Assembly (NCBI GenBank): GCA_913774665.1
Contig: CAJYHN010000007.1
Span: 49,921 to 113,920 of the forward strand
Length of the DNA stretch: 64,000 nt
Reading direction: 5' to 3'
Source of the DNA: an uncultured Microbacterium sp.
GTDB lineage: Bacteria; Actinomycetota; Actinomycetes; Actinomycetales; Microbacteriaceae
Made by a program: the position numbers and the translations under genes. Positions 17,442-25,719 of this stretch are shown one piece after another. Positions within the stretch are counted from its first letter, which is position 1. Each line of letters begins with the position of its first letter. The notes beneath the pieces are model-generated. The model was not told the origin of the DNA. It was given only the letters and a program-made list of their open reading frames with translations, and did not search any database.

Positions 17442-19265
17442 ATGACCCCCCTGGCCCGTCGTGTTCTGGCCGTGTCCGCCTCGATCGGTGTCGTCGTCGC
17501 CGGGGCCGTCGTCGTCCCCACCGCGGCGCTCGCCGCTCCCGCGCCCGCACCGTCGACCGCGCCTTTCCTCGCGCCGTATTACACCGAGCTCGACGTCACC
17601 GGCGATGCCCAGGTGACGACGGCCGACCTCGAGGCCCTCGCCCCCCATCTGGGGATGACCTCGAGCGATGCCGGATGGGCGGATGCCGCGGGCTTCGACC
17701 TCGACGAGGACGGTGCCGTGACGGCATCCGATCTCGCCCTGCTGTCGGAACGCATCATCTACGACGACGGTCCCTTCCAGATCGTCGAGGCCGATGCCGT
17801 GGCGATGCAGGCGGCGATGAACGCGGGCGTGATCACCTCGGTGTCGCTCACCCAGCAGTACCTCGACCGCATCGCGGCGTACGACAAGGTCGTGCGTCCG
17901 ACCGGCGTGCGGCCGCTCAACTCGATCATCACGACGAGCAAGGTCGCGCTCACGGCCGCCGCGGAAGCAGACGCCATCCGCGCCGAGAAGGGAATGACCG
18001 GCATGCTTCTCGGCATCCCGGTGGCGTTGAAGGACAACTACAACACCGCCGACATGCCCACCACCGCCGGCTGCGGCTGCTGGAGCGGCAACCAGACCTC
18101 GAGCGACGCGACGATGGTCACGGGGCTCCGCGCCGACGGAGCCGTCATCGTGGCGAAGGCGTCGATGGACGAGTTCGCGATCAATCTGTCGTCGCAGTGG
18201 TCGGCGTTCCAGCCCGACGGAACGGCCCTGACCGTGTCGAGCCCGTACGACACGACCCAGACCTCGGGGGGATCGAGCGGCGGCACGGGAGCCGCGATCG
18301 CGGCGAACCTCGCCGGCATCGGCTTCGGCACCGACACCGGCGGGTCGATCCGCATCCCCTCGACCTACAACCAGCTGGTGGGCGTGCGCCCGACGGTCGG
18401 TCTCGCCAGTCGCGACGGCATCGTTCCCCTCGCCCTCTCGCAGGACACCGGCGGTCCGATCGCTCGTTCGGTCCAGGATGCCGCGATCGCCCTCGACGCG
18501 GTCGTCGGCGAGGACGCGGGTGATCCGATCACCGCGCGCCAGGCCGGAAAGGTCCCCGAGACGTACACGTCGTACCTCGACGGGGAGTCGCTGAAGGGCA
18601 AGAGGATCGGCTACATCGCGTCGATGCTGGGGACGAATCCCATCACCCAGCGTCTCTTCGCGCAGGCGAAGGCGGCCATGGAGGCACGGGGCGCGACGGT
18701 GGTCGCCGTCACCGCTCCCGACGGGTTCTCGGCGATCGTGGGCGAGGGCAGCGGCAGCGGCCCCGAGTTCAACCACGACCTGCAGAACTACATCACGGCG
18801 TACCTCGACCCGTCGGTGAGCGCGCGCAGTCTGCTCGCCATCTCGCAGTCGCCGAACATCGTGCCGGGGCGCGCGAGCAACCCCTACGGCCAGCGCGCCG
18901 CCGTCACCGAGTCGACCTATCAGGCCTGGGCGGGTCCGCAGGGCTCGCACACCCTGCAGCTCGCGAAGGGCAAGCAGATCATGACCGCGTTCCTGGATGA
19001 CCAGAAGCTGGATGCCGTCGTCTACCCGACCGGCAACCCCTACGGCACCATCGGTACGAACATGCGCCTCAGCCCGAACACGGGTCTGCCCGCCGTTACG
19101 GTGCCCATGGGGCAGGGGCTCTCGACCGAGGCGTCGACCGGGGGAGTGAACCTCGAGTTCCTCGGCCGCGACTTCGCCGAGGGTCCCCTCCTGGGCCTCG
19201 CCTACGGCTTCGAGCAGGCGACCCACGCCCGCACGACGCCCGCGGCGTACGGCCCGCTGGGCTGA
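17442..19265 (+). CDS. Secreted amidase-signature hydrolase with N-terminal dockerin
   Basis: A 607-residue exported enzyme. Signal peptide 1-32 (TAALAAP) is followed by a type I dockerin-like module at about 49-106: two calcium loops, DVTGDAQVTTAD (51-62) and DLDEDGAVTASD (86-97), each followed by the L..L helix. The rest is an amidase-signature fold with triad K197 (in VALKDNY), S278 (in GGSSGG) and S302 (in TDTGGSIRIPS), so it should hydrolyse an amide by a Ser-cisSer-Lys mechanism. It lies 41 bases after the cohesin gene and ends at a terminator, suggesting a two-gene operon. The substrate is unknown. The ATG at 17442 is chosen because the signal peptide starts there. Confidence 0.88.
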   Translation: MTPLARRVLAVSASIGVVVAGAVVVPTAALAAPAPAPSTAPFLAPYYTELDVTGDAQVTTADLEALAPHLGMTSSDAGWADAAGFDLDEDGAVTASDLALLSERIIYDDGPFQIVEADAVAMQAAMNAGVITSVSLTQQYLDRIAAYDKVVRPTGVRPLNSIITTSKVALTAAAEADAIRAEKGMTGMLLGIPVALKDNYNTADMPTTAGCGCWSGNQTSSDATMVTGLRADGAVIVAKASMDEFAINLSSQWSAFQPDGTALTVSSPYDTTQTSGGSSGGTGAAIAANLAGIGFGTDTGGSIRIPSTYNQLVGVRPTVGLASRDGIVPLALSQDTGGPIARSVQDAAIALDAVVGEDAGDPITARQAGKVPETYTSYLDGESLKGKRIGYIASMLGTNPITQRLFAQAKAAMEARGATVVAVTAPDGFSAIVGEGSGSGPEFNHDLQNYITAYLDPSVSARSLLAISQSPNIVPGRASNPYGQRAAVTESTYQAWAGPQGSHTLQLAKGKQIMTAFLDDQKLDAVVYPTGNPYGTIGTNMRLSPNTGLPAVTVPMGQGLSTEASTGGVNLEFLGRDFAEGPLLGLAYGFEQATHARTTPAAYGPLG

Positions 19266-19271
19266 TCCCGA

Positions 19272-19307
19272 CGGTGGCCCCGGGCGCGTGATCGTGCGGG
19301 GCCACCG
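19272..19307 (+). terminator. Terminator of the cohesin-amidase operon
   Basis: CGGTGGCCCC (19272-19281) pairs with GGGGCCACCG (19298-19307), seven bases past the amidase stop. Confidence 0.75.
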
Positions 19308-19341
19308 CTCGTCGCCGTGTCGCGGTGCGTTCGCGGCTCGG

Positions 19342-19347
19342 TAGACT
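19342..19347 (+). promoter_or_regulatory. Likely -10 element of tRNA-Ser(UGA)
   Basis: TAGACT, 11 bases before the mature 5' end. No good -35 hexamer is visible at the right distance. Confidence 0.4.
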
Positions 19348-19358
19348 CGGTGCGTTCA

Positions 19359-19446
19359 GGAGGGTTGTCCGAGCGGCCGATGGACCTGGTCTTGAAAACC
19401 AGTGGGCAGCAATGTCCCGTGGGTTCGAATCCCACACCCTCCGCCA
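19359..19446 (+). tRNA. tRNA-Ser (anticodon UGA)
   Basis: An 88-base class II tRNA. Acceptor GGAGGGT pairs with ACCCTCC, discriminator G and CCA are encoded. The anticodon stem CTGGT/ACCAG holds the loop with TGA. A long variable arm (TGGGCAGCAATGTCCC) and the T arm GTGGGTTCGAATCCCAC complete it. It reads UCN Ser codons. Confidence 0.97.
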
Positions 19447-19447
19447 C

Positions 19448-19484
19448 GACGAACGCGGGCCCCGCAGGGGTCCGCGTTCGTCCG
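19448..19484 (+). terminator. Terminator after tRNA-Ser(UGA)
   Basis: GACGAACGCGG (19448-19458) pairs perfectly with CCGCGTTCGTC (19472-19482); the loop has a further CCCC/GGGG pairing. It begins two bases after the tRNA. Confidence 0.8.
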
Positions 19485-19635
19485 TTTCGACCGGCCTCCC
19501 GCACCTCACCCCCCGGCGAAACGCCCGATCCTCACGGGATTCACAGAACCTGATCCCTAGTATTGCTGCGACCTCCGGCGGTGCCGTGGGTCGACGTGCT
19601 GCCGGGCCGGTGGCATCCGTCTCGAAAGGACCCGA

Positions 19636-20925
19636 GTGAGCAAGACCTCCACCCCGCGCGGTCAGCGGACCGTCGCGCGCCACGGCCGACTCACCTCCCC
19701 GGGGCCGTTCGCACAGCTGTTCCGCGGCGTGGCGATCGCCCTCGCCGTCCTCCTCGTGTCGGGCGGTGCGGTCCTCGCGTACGCCGCGGTCGACCTCACC
19801 CAGAGCTTCACCGCGGACGCGGTCGAGCTCAAGGGTCAGCCGGCGGTCCCGCCGGACCTCGGCGAGCTCAAGGGCGGCGTCAACATGCTCCTCGTCGGCA
19901 CCGACGAGTGCGAGCCCAGCTTCGCCCAGCTGTTCGGCGACCGCTGCACCGGCGCCGACTCCGAGGGCAGCCTCAACGACGTCAACATGCTCGTCCACAT
20001 CTCCGACGCGCCTCGCCGGGTCACGGTCATCTCGTTCCCGCGCGACCTGATGGTGCCGATCCCTTCGTGCACCGACAAGGACGGCAACGAGACCTCGGCG
20101 ATGAGCAAGCAGCAGATCAACTCCGCGTTCTCGTACGGCGGCCTCTCGTGCGTCGTGCAGACCATCTCGGAGCTCAGCGGCCTCGAGATCCCCTTCGCCG
20201 CCAAGGTCAGCTTCGGCGGGGTCATCAACATCACCGACGCGATCGGCGGCGTCGACGTCTGCATCGCGAACGGAATCAAGGACCGCTACACCGGTATCGA
20301 CTGGCCCGCCGGCATGCGCACGGTGCAGGGGCTCGACGCCCTGCAGTTCCTCCGCACCCGTCACGGCGTCGGCGACGGAGGCGACCTGGGGCGCATCTCG
20401 AACCAGCAGCAGTACATGTCGCGACTGGCGAACAAGCTGAAGAGCCAGGACGTGCTGTCGAACCCGGCCACGCTCTACAAGCTCGCCTCGACGGCGCTGC
20501 GCAACGTCGACCCGTCGACGTCGCTGACGAACCCGCTGACGCTCGTGCAGATCGCCTCCGCGGTCAAGGACGTGCCGTTCAACGAGATCGTGTTCATCCA
20601 GTACCCCACGTACACCGATCCCTCGAACGCGAACCGTGTCGTGCCCGACCGCACCGACGCCGACACGCTGTGGGCGGCCCTCGCCGCGAACCAGCCGCTG
20701 GAGCTCTCGGGCAACCTCAGCGACGGCAACGGTGTCGTCGTCGACCAGAACGCCACCCCGGCACCCACGCAGGCTCCTGCGCCGGTCGACACCGCCAGCC
20801 CCGCGCCCACCCAGACGGCCCAGGCCTCCCCGGCCCCGACGTCGGACGCGATCCAGCTGCCGAGCGGCATCGCCGGACAGACCGCCGCGCAGGCGACCTG
20901 CTCGAACGGAAACGTCCGCGGCTGA
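19636..20925 (+). CDS. LytR-CpsA-Psr (LCP) family wall-polymer transferase
   Basis: A 429-residue membrane protein that should transfer lipid-linked glycopolymers to peptidoglycan outside the cell. A cytoplasmic basic N-terminus precedes one helix at about 28-50. The LCP domain (about 80-245) shows VNMLLVGTDE, SLNDVNMLVHI with the metal Asp, VISFPRDLMVPIP with the catalytic Arg, INSAFSYGG, and ALQFLRTRHGVGDGGDLGRISNQQ with conserved arginines. The C-terminus is a Pro/Ala/Thr-rich tail with two cysteines spaced at the end. GTG 19636 follows AAAGGA at normal spacing. It is flanked by tRNA-Ser genes and transcribed alone. Confidence 0.93.
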   Translation: MSKTSTPRGQRTVARHGRLTSPGPFAQLFRGVAIALAVLLVSGGAVLAYAAVDLTQSFTADAVELKGQPAVPPDLGELKGGVNMLLVGTDECEPSFAQLFGDRCTGADSEGSLNDVNMLVHISDAPRRVTVISFPRDLMVPIPSCTDKDGNETSAMSKQQINSAFSYGGLSCVVQTISELSGLEIPFAAKVSFGGVINITDAIGGVDVCIANGIKDRYTGIDWPAGMRTVQGLDALQFLRTRHGVGDGGDLGRISNQQQYMSRLANKLKSQDVLSNPATLYKLASTALRNVDPSTSLTNPLTLVQIASAVKDVPFNEIVFIQYPTYTDPSNANRVVPDRTDADTLWAALAANQPLELSGNLSDGNGVVVDQNATPAPTQAPAPVDTASPAPTQTAQASPAPTSDAIQLPSGIAGQTAAQATCSNGNVRG

Positions 20926-20930
20926 CCCTC

Positions 20931-20970
20931 GCCGCCCGGCATGTCGGACGTGGTTCGAATGCCGGGCGGC
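20931..20970 (+). terminator. Terminator of the LCP gene
   Basis: GCCGCCCGGCAT (20931-20942) pairs with ATGCCGGGCGGC (20959-20970), 12 perfect base pairs, with three more possible across a one-base bulge. Confidence 0.8.
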
Positions 20971-20983
20971 ATCCGGTTAGTAT
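20954..20983 (+). promoter_or_regulatory. Possible promoter of tRNA-Ser(GCU)
   Basis: TTCGAA (20954-20959) and TAGTAT (20978-20983) with an 18-base spacer; the -35 overlaps the preceding terminator's right arm. Confidence 0.35.
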
Positions 20984-21020
20984 GGACCGGTGTGTTCGCG
21001 CCGCAGGGCGTCGATCACCT

Positions 21021-21109
21021 GGAGACGTCGCATAGTCAGGCCTAGTGCACCACCCTGCTAAGGTGGAGTCCCCGTAAGGGGACCGAGGGTTCAAATCCCT
21101 CCGTCTCCG
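21021..21109 (+). tRNA. tRNA-Ser (anticodon GCU)
   Basis: An 89-base class II tRNA. Acceptor GGAGACG pairs with CGTCTCC, discriminator G at 21109; CCA is not encoded. Anticodon stem CCACC/GGTGG encloses the loop CTGCTAA (GCT). The variable arm AGTCCCCGTAAGGGGACC forms its own hairpin. It reads AGC/AGU. Confidence 0.95.
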
Positions 21110-21115
21110 CAGCAG

Positions 21116-21139
21116 AAGCCCCGGTTCGCCGGGGCTTTT
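21116..21139 (+). terminator. Terminator after tRNA-Ser(GCU)
   Basis: AAGCCCCGG (21116-21124), loop TTCG, CCGGGGCTT (21129-21137), then TT: a compact intrinsic terminator. Confidence 0.9.
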
Positions 21140-21191
21140 CTGGTTCCTGCCGACGGCGTCCGCGGGTGTCGCGAGCGCCGTCGGGTGCGGG

Positions 21192-21296
21192 TCAGGAGCG
21201 GATGAACGCCAGGATGTCGGGGTTGAGCACGTCGGCGTGCGTGGTGAGCATGCCGTGCGGGTAGCTCTCGTAGATCTCGTCCGTCGTGACGTACCC
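21192..21296 (-). pseudogene. C-terminal fragment of an alpha/beta hydrolase
   Basis: On the minus strand, 34 codons before the stop at 21194-21192 read as the end of a chloroperoxidase-like alpha/beta hydrolase: YESYPHGMLTTHADV followed by LNPDILAFIRS. The His of PHG would be the catalytic-triad His. The similarity stops abruptly at 21296-21297, exactly where a 9-bp inverted repeat begins, and no nucleophile-elbow part of the gene exists upstream. So it is a truncated remnant. Confidence 0.6.
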
Positions 21297-21297
21297 G

Positions 21298-21365
21298 TGA
21301 GTGAACCTTCCGTGTTCTGCTGCTCGGTGGTGAGGCGAGAAAGCCCCCTGGGGAGCGTTCACTCA
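21298..21365. repeat. 68-bp segment bounded by a 9-bp inverted repeat
   Basis: TGAGTGAAC (21298-21306) and GTTCACTCA (21357-21365) are perfect inverted termini. They bound the point where the hydrolase fragment is cut off. It could be a mini-element or the scar of one. No target duplication was recognised. Confidence 0.45.
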
Positions 21366-21416
21366 ACAGCATGAAACCCCCCTCGTCGCCTCGTATCCAG
21401 CATGATCGCGAAGTGT

Positions 21417-21677
21417 TCAGTCGCGGTGCATCTCCACCGCACTCACGCCGGAGAGCCCGAGCCACGCGCGGCCGTCGGGACCGTCGACCACGGTGAGGAG
21501 CACGGCCTCGCACCCGCGGCACCGCACGACCACCCCCATGGCCGAGGCGTAGACGGCTGCCGTCGCGAGCATTCCCGTGAGTCCGCAGTGGGTGCATCGC
21601 ACCCCGGATGCCGTTGCGTCCCAGCCGAGCAGATCGTCGAGGCGACCGGCCAGGGAATTGCCGTCGAGAAGCGTCAT
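21417..21677 (-). CDS. DUF6510 family protein (zinc-ribbon-like)
   Basis: An 86-residue cytosolic protein with two CxxC pairs (CTHC near residue 28 and CRGC near 53) that could bind zinc or iron, and a hydrophobic middle. It matches the DUF6510 proteins found next to ferredoxin reductase and sulfite-oxidase-like genes. Its ATG overlaps the reductase stop by one base (TGATG), so it is the third gene of a coupled operon. Function is unknown; a role in maturing or docking the partner enzymes is only a guess. Confidence 0.82.
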   Translation of the reverse strand: MTLLDGNSLAGRLDDLLGWDATASGVRCTHCGLTGMLATAAVYASAMGVVVRCRGCEAVLLTVVDGPDGRAWLGLSGVSAVEMHRD

Positions 21678-22408
21678 CAGGAACCTCCGAATCGCTCGGT
21701 GCGGATGCGGGCGGATGAGTGACCCGCCTCAAGGAGCCAGCCCGCGACCGCCTCGACGAAGGGAGTCGGTCCGCAGACGAAGACGCGTGGTTGCTGCTCG
21801 GCGGGGACGACGGCCGCGCGGAGGCTGTCGCTGGTCAGCCGCCCGGGCGCTCGTTCCGCGTCGGCCGGCGCCCGGCGCGTATAGACGAGGTCGAGGACGA
21901 AGCGGTCGTCGATGAGCGTCGCGAGTTCGTCGGCGAAGAACACATCGTCCGGCGAGCGGACGGAGTACAGCAGCCGGAAGGGGGTCTCGTCGGCGCTCGC
22001 CGCGTGCGCCGAGGCCATGGCGAAGAGCGGGACGATTCCCGAGCCGCCCGCGATCAGCTGCACCGGGGCGGGGTCGTCGGACGGCCTCCACACGAAGAAC
22101 GCCCCGAGCGGCCCGTGCACCTCGATCCGATCGCCATCGCGCAGATCGTGGACGAGGAACGGCGAGACCTCCCCGTCGGGCACCTCGTCGACCGCGAGGA
22201 CGATACGCGTGCCCGGGCCCGCCGATGCGATCGAGTACGACCGGCTCGCCTGGTAGCCGTCCGGTGCGGTGAGGCGCACGTCGAGGTGCGAACCCGCCTC
22301 GTTGCCCGGCCACGTGGGCACGTCGAGCTCGATGCGTCGGGCGGTCGCTGTCTCGGCGCGCGAGGCGACGACGGTCGCGGTGTGCCAGGCCGCGCTGCGC
22401 GTGGTCAC
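21677..22408 (-). CDS. Ferredoxin-NADP reductase-like flavoprotein
   Basis: A 243-residue FAD/NAD(P)-binding oxidoreductase without a ferredoxin domain. The FAD motif is RSYSIAS (near 63-69), the phosphate-binding GGSGIVPLFAM follows near 125, and the pyridine-nucleotide end motif is VFVCGPTPF (about 205-213). It should pass electrons between NAD(P)H and the molybdopterin partner encoded just before it. The start is GTG 22408, overlapping the partner's stop by four bases (GTGA); an open frame extends upstream but runs into that gene. Confidence 0.87.
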   Translation of the reverse strand: MTTRSAAWHTATVVASRAETATARRIELDVPTWPGNEAGSHLDVRLTAPDGYQASRSYSIASAGPGTRIVLAVDEVPDGEVSPFLVHDLRDGDRIEVHGPLGAFFVWRPSDDPAPVQLIAGGSGIVPLFAMASAHAASADETPFRLLYSVRSPDDVFFADELATLIDDRFVLDLVYTRRAPADAERAPGRLTSDSLRAAVVPAEQQPRVFVCGPTPFVEAVAGWLLEAGHSSARIRTERFGGS

Positions 22409-22995
22409 CCGTACCGTTCCTCGCGCCAGGGGTCGCCGTGCAGGTGGTAGCCGTTCTGCTCCCAGAATCCGGGCTTGTCGGCGGGCATCGTGATGAGCCC
22501 CTGCACCCACTTCGCGCTCTTCCAGAAGTACAGGTGCGGCACCAGCAAGCGGGCAGGTCCCCCGTGCTCGGGCGTCAGGGGCGCCCCGTCGGCCTCGAAG
22601 GCGATCCAGCTCTTGCCGCCGAGCAGATCGTCGAGGGCGATGTTGGTCGTGTACCCGCCGAAGGAGTGCACCATCGCGAAGCGGTGCGAGGTGTCGACCT
22701 CAGCGAAGAGGCGATCGAGGGAGACGCCGCGCCATGGCATGTCGAGCTTCGTCCAGTGCGTGACGCAGTGGATGTCGACGGTGACGTCCTCGACCCCGAG
22801 GGACTCGAGCTCTGCCCGCGTCCAGCGGTGCACGCCGTTCTCGGTGCCGATCGCGAACTCCCAGCCGTCGTCGGCGATGCGGGGTGTCGGGCCGGCCGAC
22901 AGCACGGGCCAGTCCGCGACGAGCGTCTGACCGGGAGGGAGTCGGGGGTCGCGCTCGCGTCGTCGTCCCGAGAATCCGCGTGTGATGAACGACAT
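22405..22995 (-). CDS. Sulfite-oxidase-like molybdopterin oxidoreductase
   Basis: A 196-residue soluble protein of the YedY/MsrP and sulfite-oxidase core fold. The molybdenum ligand Cys is C77 in DIHCVTHWTKLD; GGKSWIAFEADG, then GPARLLVPHLYFWKSAKWV and GFWEQNGYH are conserved surroundings. There is no Tat signal peptide and no dimerisation domain, so it should work in the cytoplasm, unlike periplasmic MsrP. ATG 22995 follows GAGGAG. It leads a three-gene coupled operon with the reductase and DUF6510. Substrate unknown. Confidence 0.9.
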   Translation of the reverse strand: MSFITRGFSGRRRERDPRLPPGQTLVADWPVLSAGPTPRIADDGWEFAIGTENGVHRWTRAELESLGVEDVTVDIHCVTHWTKLDMPWRGVSLDRLFAEVDTSHRFAMVHSFGGYTTNIALDDLLGGKSWIAFEADGAPLTPEHGGPARLLVPHLYFWKSAKWVQGLITMPADKPGFWEQNGYHLHGDPWREERYG

Positions 22996-23234
22996 GGGTC
23001 TCCTCTACGGGTGGCGGTGGCTTCACCCTAGCCACGGTGCCGCGGCGACGACAGAGCGCGCGCGGGAGGCCCTCGTCGAGCGGGGGAGGGAGGGGGCGGC
23101 ATCCGAAATCCGGCTCGCGCGATCCGCGCACGTCATCGCCGCGCGGCGCCACCCCGGCGGTCCGCACCCCGCGTCCCGATAGGGTCGTGCCTGCGGTGCG
23201 CACCTCGCGCGCCCTCGCACCCCGGGAGAAGCGC

Positions 23235-24122
23235 ATGTCCGTCGGACTCCTCGCCGTCGTCGATGACATCCTCAGCGCCGCGATGCGCGCGAGCGCCAAG
23301 ACGGCCGGCGTCGTGATCGACGACGCCGCCGTCACCCCGCAGTACGTGCAGGGGCTGACGCCCGCGCGCGAGCTGCCCGTGGTCTGGAAGATCGCGCTCG
23401 GCAGCATCATCAACAAGTACGTGATCATCATCCCGATCGCGCTGCTGCTCACCACGTTCGCCCCCTGGGTGCTTCCCTATCTGTTGATCCTCGGCGGCGG
23501 GTTCCTCTGCTTCGAGGGCGCCGAGAAGGTGCTCGAATGGTTCGGCATCCACCACTCCGAGGGCGACGTCGACGAGCCGCGAGACGAGAAGAAGCTCGTC
23601 CTGGGGGCCGTGCGCACCGACCTCATCCTCAGCACCGAGATCATGCTCATCGCCCTCTCGAGCCTCGACCCCGACTTCGGCATCTGGATGACGCTGGGGG
23701 CGCTGCTCATCATCGGTTTGGCCATGACGGTGGTCGTCTACGGCGCGGTCGCGCTCCTCGTCAAGATCGACGACATCGGCCTACGCTTCATGAAGAGCGA
23801 GTCGCGGGGGGTCCGTCGGTTCGGCGCCCGGGTCGTGGCATCCATGCCCACCGTGTTCCGCGTGATCAGCATCATCGGCACGGTCGCCATGCTGTGGGTC
23901 GGCGGGCACCTGGTGCTGCAGAACCTCGCTGAGACTCTCTGGTCGGGTCCCTACGACCTCGTCCACGTCGTCACTCACGCGATCGAGGCCGCCGGCCCGG
24001 TCGTCGAGTGGATCGTCGAGACGGCGATGTCGGCGGTGTTCGGGCTGATCCTGGGGCTGATCATCGTGGGCGTCGTGACCGGCATCTCGCGACTGACGCG
24101 TCGCGGCGCAGCGGCGCACTGA
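23235..24122 (+). CDS. DUF808 (YedI-like) membrane protein
   Basis: A 295-residue integral membrane protein of the DUF808 family. The N-terminal SVGLLAVVDDILSAAMRASAKTAGVVIDDAAVTP is partly diagnostic, then LPVVWKIALGSIINKY. About six hydrophobic helices follow (about 58-90, 125-175, 205-235, 262-285). Family function is unknown. ATG 23235 follows GGGAGA; the open frame runs further upstream without a ribosome-binding site. It is convergent with the CoA ligase, three bases apart, with no terminator between. Confidence 0.88.
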   Translation: MSVGLLAVVDDILSAAMRASAKTAGVVIDDAAVTPQYVQGLTPARELPVVWKIALGSIINKYVIIIPIALLLTTFAPWVLPYLLILGGGFLCFEGAEKVLEWFGIHHSEGDVDEPRDEKKLVLGAVRTDLILSTEIMLIALSSLDPDFGIWMTLGALLIIGLAMTVVVYGAVALLVKIDDIGLRFMKSESRGVRRFGARVVASMPTVFRVISIIGTVAMLWVGGHLVLQNLAETLWSGPYDLVHVVTHAIEAAGPVVEWIVETAMSAVFGLILGLIIVGVVTGISRLTRRGAAAH

Positions 24123-24125
24123 CGC

Positions 24126-25661
24126 TCAGGCGCGGGCGCTCGAGAATCGCTCGCGCAGTTCGGCCTTGATCACCTTCCCCGACGCCGTGCGGGGGAGGGC
24201 ATCGACGATGACGACCTCTTTCGGCAGCTTGTAACGGGCCACCTGGCCGTCGAGATGGGCGCGGACGGCGGCGGTGTCGACCTGTGCGCCGGGAGTGACG
24301 GTGACCACCGCGAGGGGCACCTCGCCCCACCGGTCGTCCGGGATGCCGACGACCGCGACCCCCGTGATTCCCGGGAGGTCCGCGATGAGCGATTCGATCT
24401 CGGCGGGGTAGATGTTCTCTCCCCCCGAGATGATCATGTCCTTCGACCGCCCGCACACGTACAGGTAGCCCTCGACGTCCAGGTAGCCGAGGTCGCCGGA
24501 GCGGAACCAGCCGTCGGCGGTCGTGGCCGCGCGGGTGGCGTCATCGAGCCCGTGGTACCCGGCGAACACGTTCGGCCCACTGATCTGGATCTCACCGATC
24601 GTCCCGGACGGCACCGGTCGCTGCTGCTCGTCGACCACGCGGACCTCGGTGAAGAAGTGGGGCAGCCCGACGCTGCCCCGCTTCGACCTCGTCATGTGCG
24701 AGCCCAGAGAGGTGGCGCCGGGGGAGGTCTCGGTCATGCCGTATCCCTGCGAGAACGACAATCCGCGGGCCTCCCACGCGCTCAGGATGCGGTCCGGAAC
24801 GGCGGAGCCGCCGCAGGTGAGGGTGCGCAGACTCGAGACGTCCGAGTCGTCCCATGCGGGGTGGTCGGCCATCAGCTGGAAGGTCGTGGGGACTCCCGAG
24901 ATCATCGTCACCCGGTGGCGCTCGACGAGGTCGAGAGCGCGCCCCGCTTCGAAGCCCTTCTCGAGCACGAGGGTCGCGCCCTTCAAGACCACCGGGAGGG
25001 CTCCCATCCCCAGGGATGCCACGTGGAACAGGGGCGAGATCATCAGCGCGACGTCGTCGGAGACCACGTCGTAGTCGATGACGGTGTTGACCGCGACCGA
25101 GGTGAGGTTGTCGTGCGTCAGCACGGCACCCTTCGGCCGCCCGGTGGTCCCCGAGGTGTAGACGATCGCCGCCGGGGTGGCGGGGTCGGCGACCACGAGC
25201 GCGGGCACCGGGCCCGCGGCATCCAGGAGTCGGGACAGGCCCGGTTCGCCGTTCCGACCGGATGCGCCGGTGCGGATGCGCGGCGGCGTCTGCTCGGGCG
25301 ACGGCAGCGCGTCGAGGCGGTCGTCGAAGGCGGGATCGTGCACGAGGGCGCGCGCGCCGCTGTCGCTGAGGACGTGAGCGATCTCGCGACCGGCGAGTCG
25401 GGTGTTCACCGGCACGAACACCGCGCCGATCCGCGCCGCGCCGAACAGCGTGATCAGGAAGTCGGGGCTGTTCTCGCCGAGGTAGGCGACCGCCTCGCCC
25501 GCGCCGATCCCGCGCGAGACGAGGACGGCCGAGAAGGCCTCCGCCGCATCCGCGAGCTGGGCGTAGGTGAGGTGCTGATTCTCGCCGTAGACGACAGCGG
25601 CCTTGTCGGGTGAGCGGAGACGCCGGCGGGGGAGCCAGGCTCCGAGACCTTGGGTTCTCAT
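24126..25661 (-). CDS. Acyl/aryl-CoA synthetase (AMP-binding)
   Basis: A 511-residue acyl-adenylate-forming enzyme, expected to activate a carboxylic acid to its CoA thioester using ATP. The P-loop is YTSGTTGRPKGA (about 168-179), A5 is QGYGMTETSPG (near 313-323), A7/A8 are WFRSGDLGYLD and GRSKDMIISGGENIYP (about 390-425), and the catalytic lysine is in LPRTASGKVIKAELR near the C-terminus. It is the last gene of an operon with MaoC hydratase, amidohydrolase and SDR, so the acid it activates is probably processed by a beta-oxidation-like route. Its acid substrate (fatty or aromatic) cannot be told. Confidence 0.9.
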   Translation of the reverse strand: MRTQGLGAWLPRRRLRSPDKAAVVYGENQHLTYAQLADAAEAFSAVLVSRGIGAGEAVAYLGENSPDFLITLFGAARIGAVFVPVNTRLAGREIAHVLSDSGARALVHDPAFDDRLDALPSPEQTPPRIRTGASGRNGEPGLSRLLDAAGPVPALVVADPATPAAIVYTSGTTGRPKGAVLTHDNLTSVAVNTVIDYDVVSDDVALMISPLFHVASLGMGALPVVLKGATLVLEKGFEAGRALDLVERHRVTMISGVPTTFQLMADHPAWDDSDVSSLRTLTCGGSAVPDRILSAWEARGLSFSQGYGMTETSPGATSLGSHMTRSKRGSVGLPHFFTEVRVVDEQQRPVPSGTIGEIQISGPNVFAGYHGLDDATRAATTADGWFRSGDLGYLDVEGYLYVCGRSKDMIISGGENIYPAEIESLIADLPGITGVAVVGIPDDRWGEVPLAVVTVTPGAQVDTAAVRAHLDGQVARYKLPKEVVIVDALPRTASGKVIKAELRERFSSARA

Positions 25662-25719
25662 GCGCGTTCTCTTCGTCGAGGGTGCGGGACGGAGGCGGAG
25701 GGGTCCGTGCCCCTGCCGC

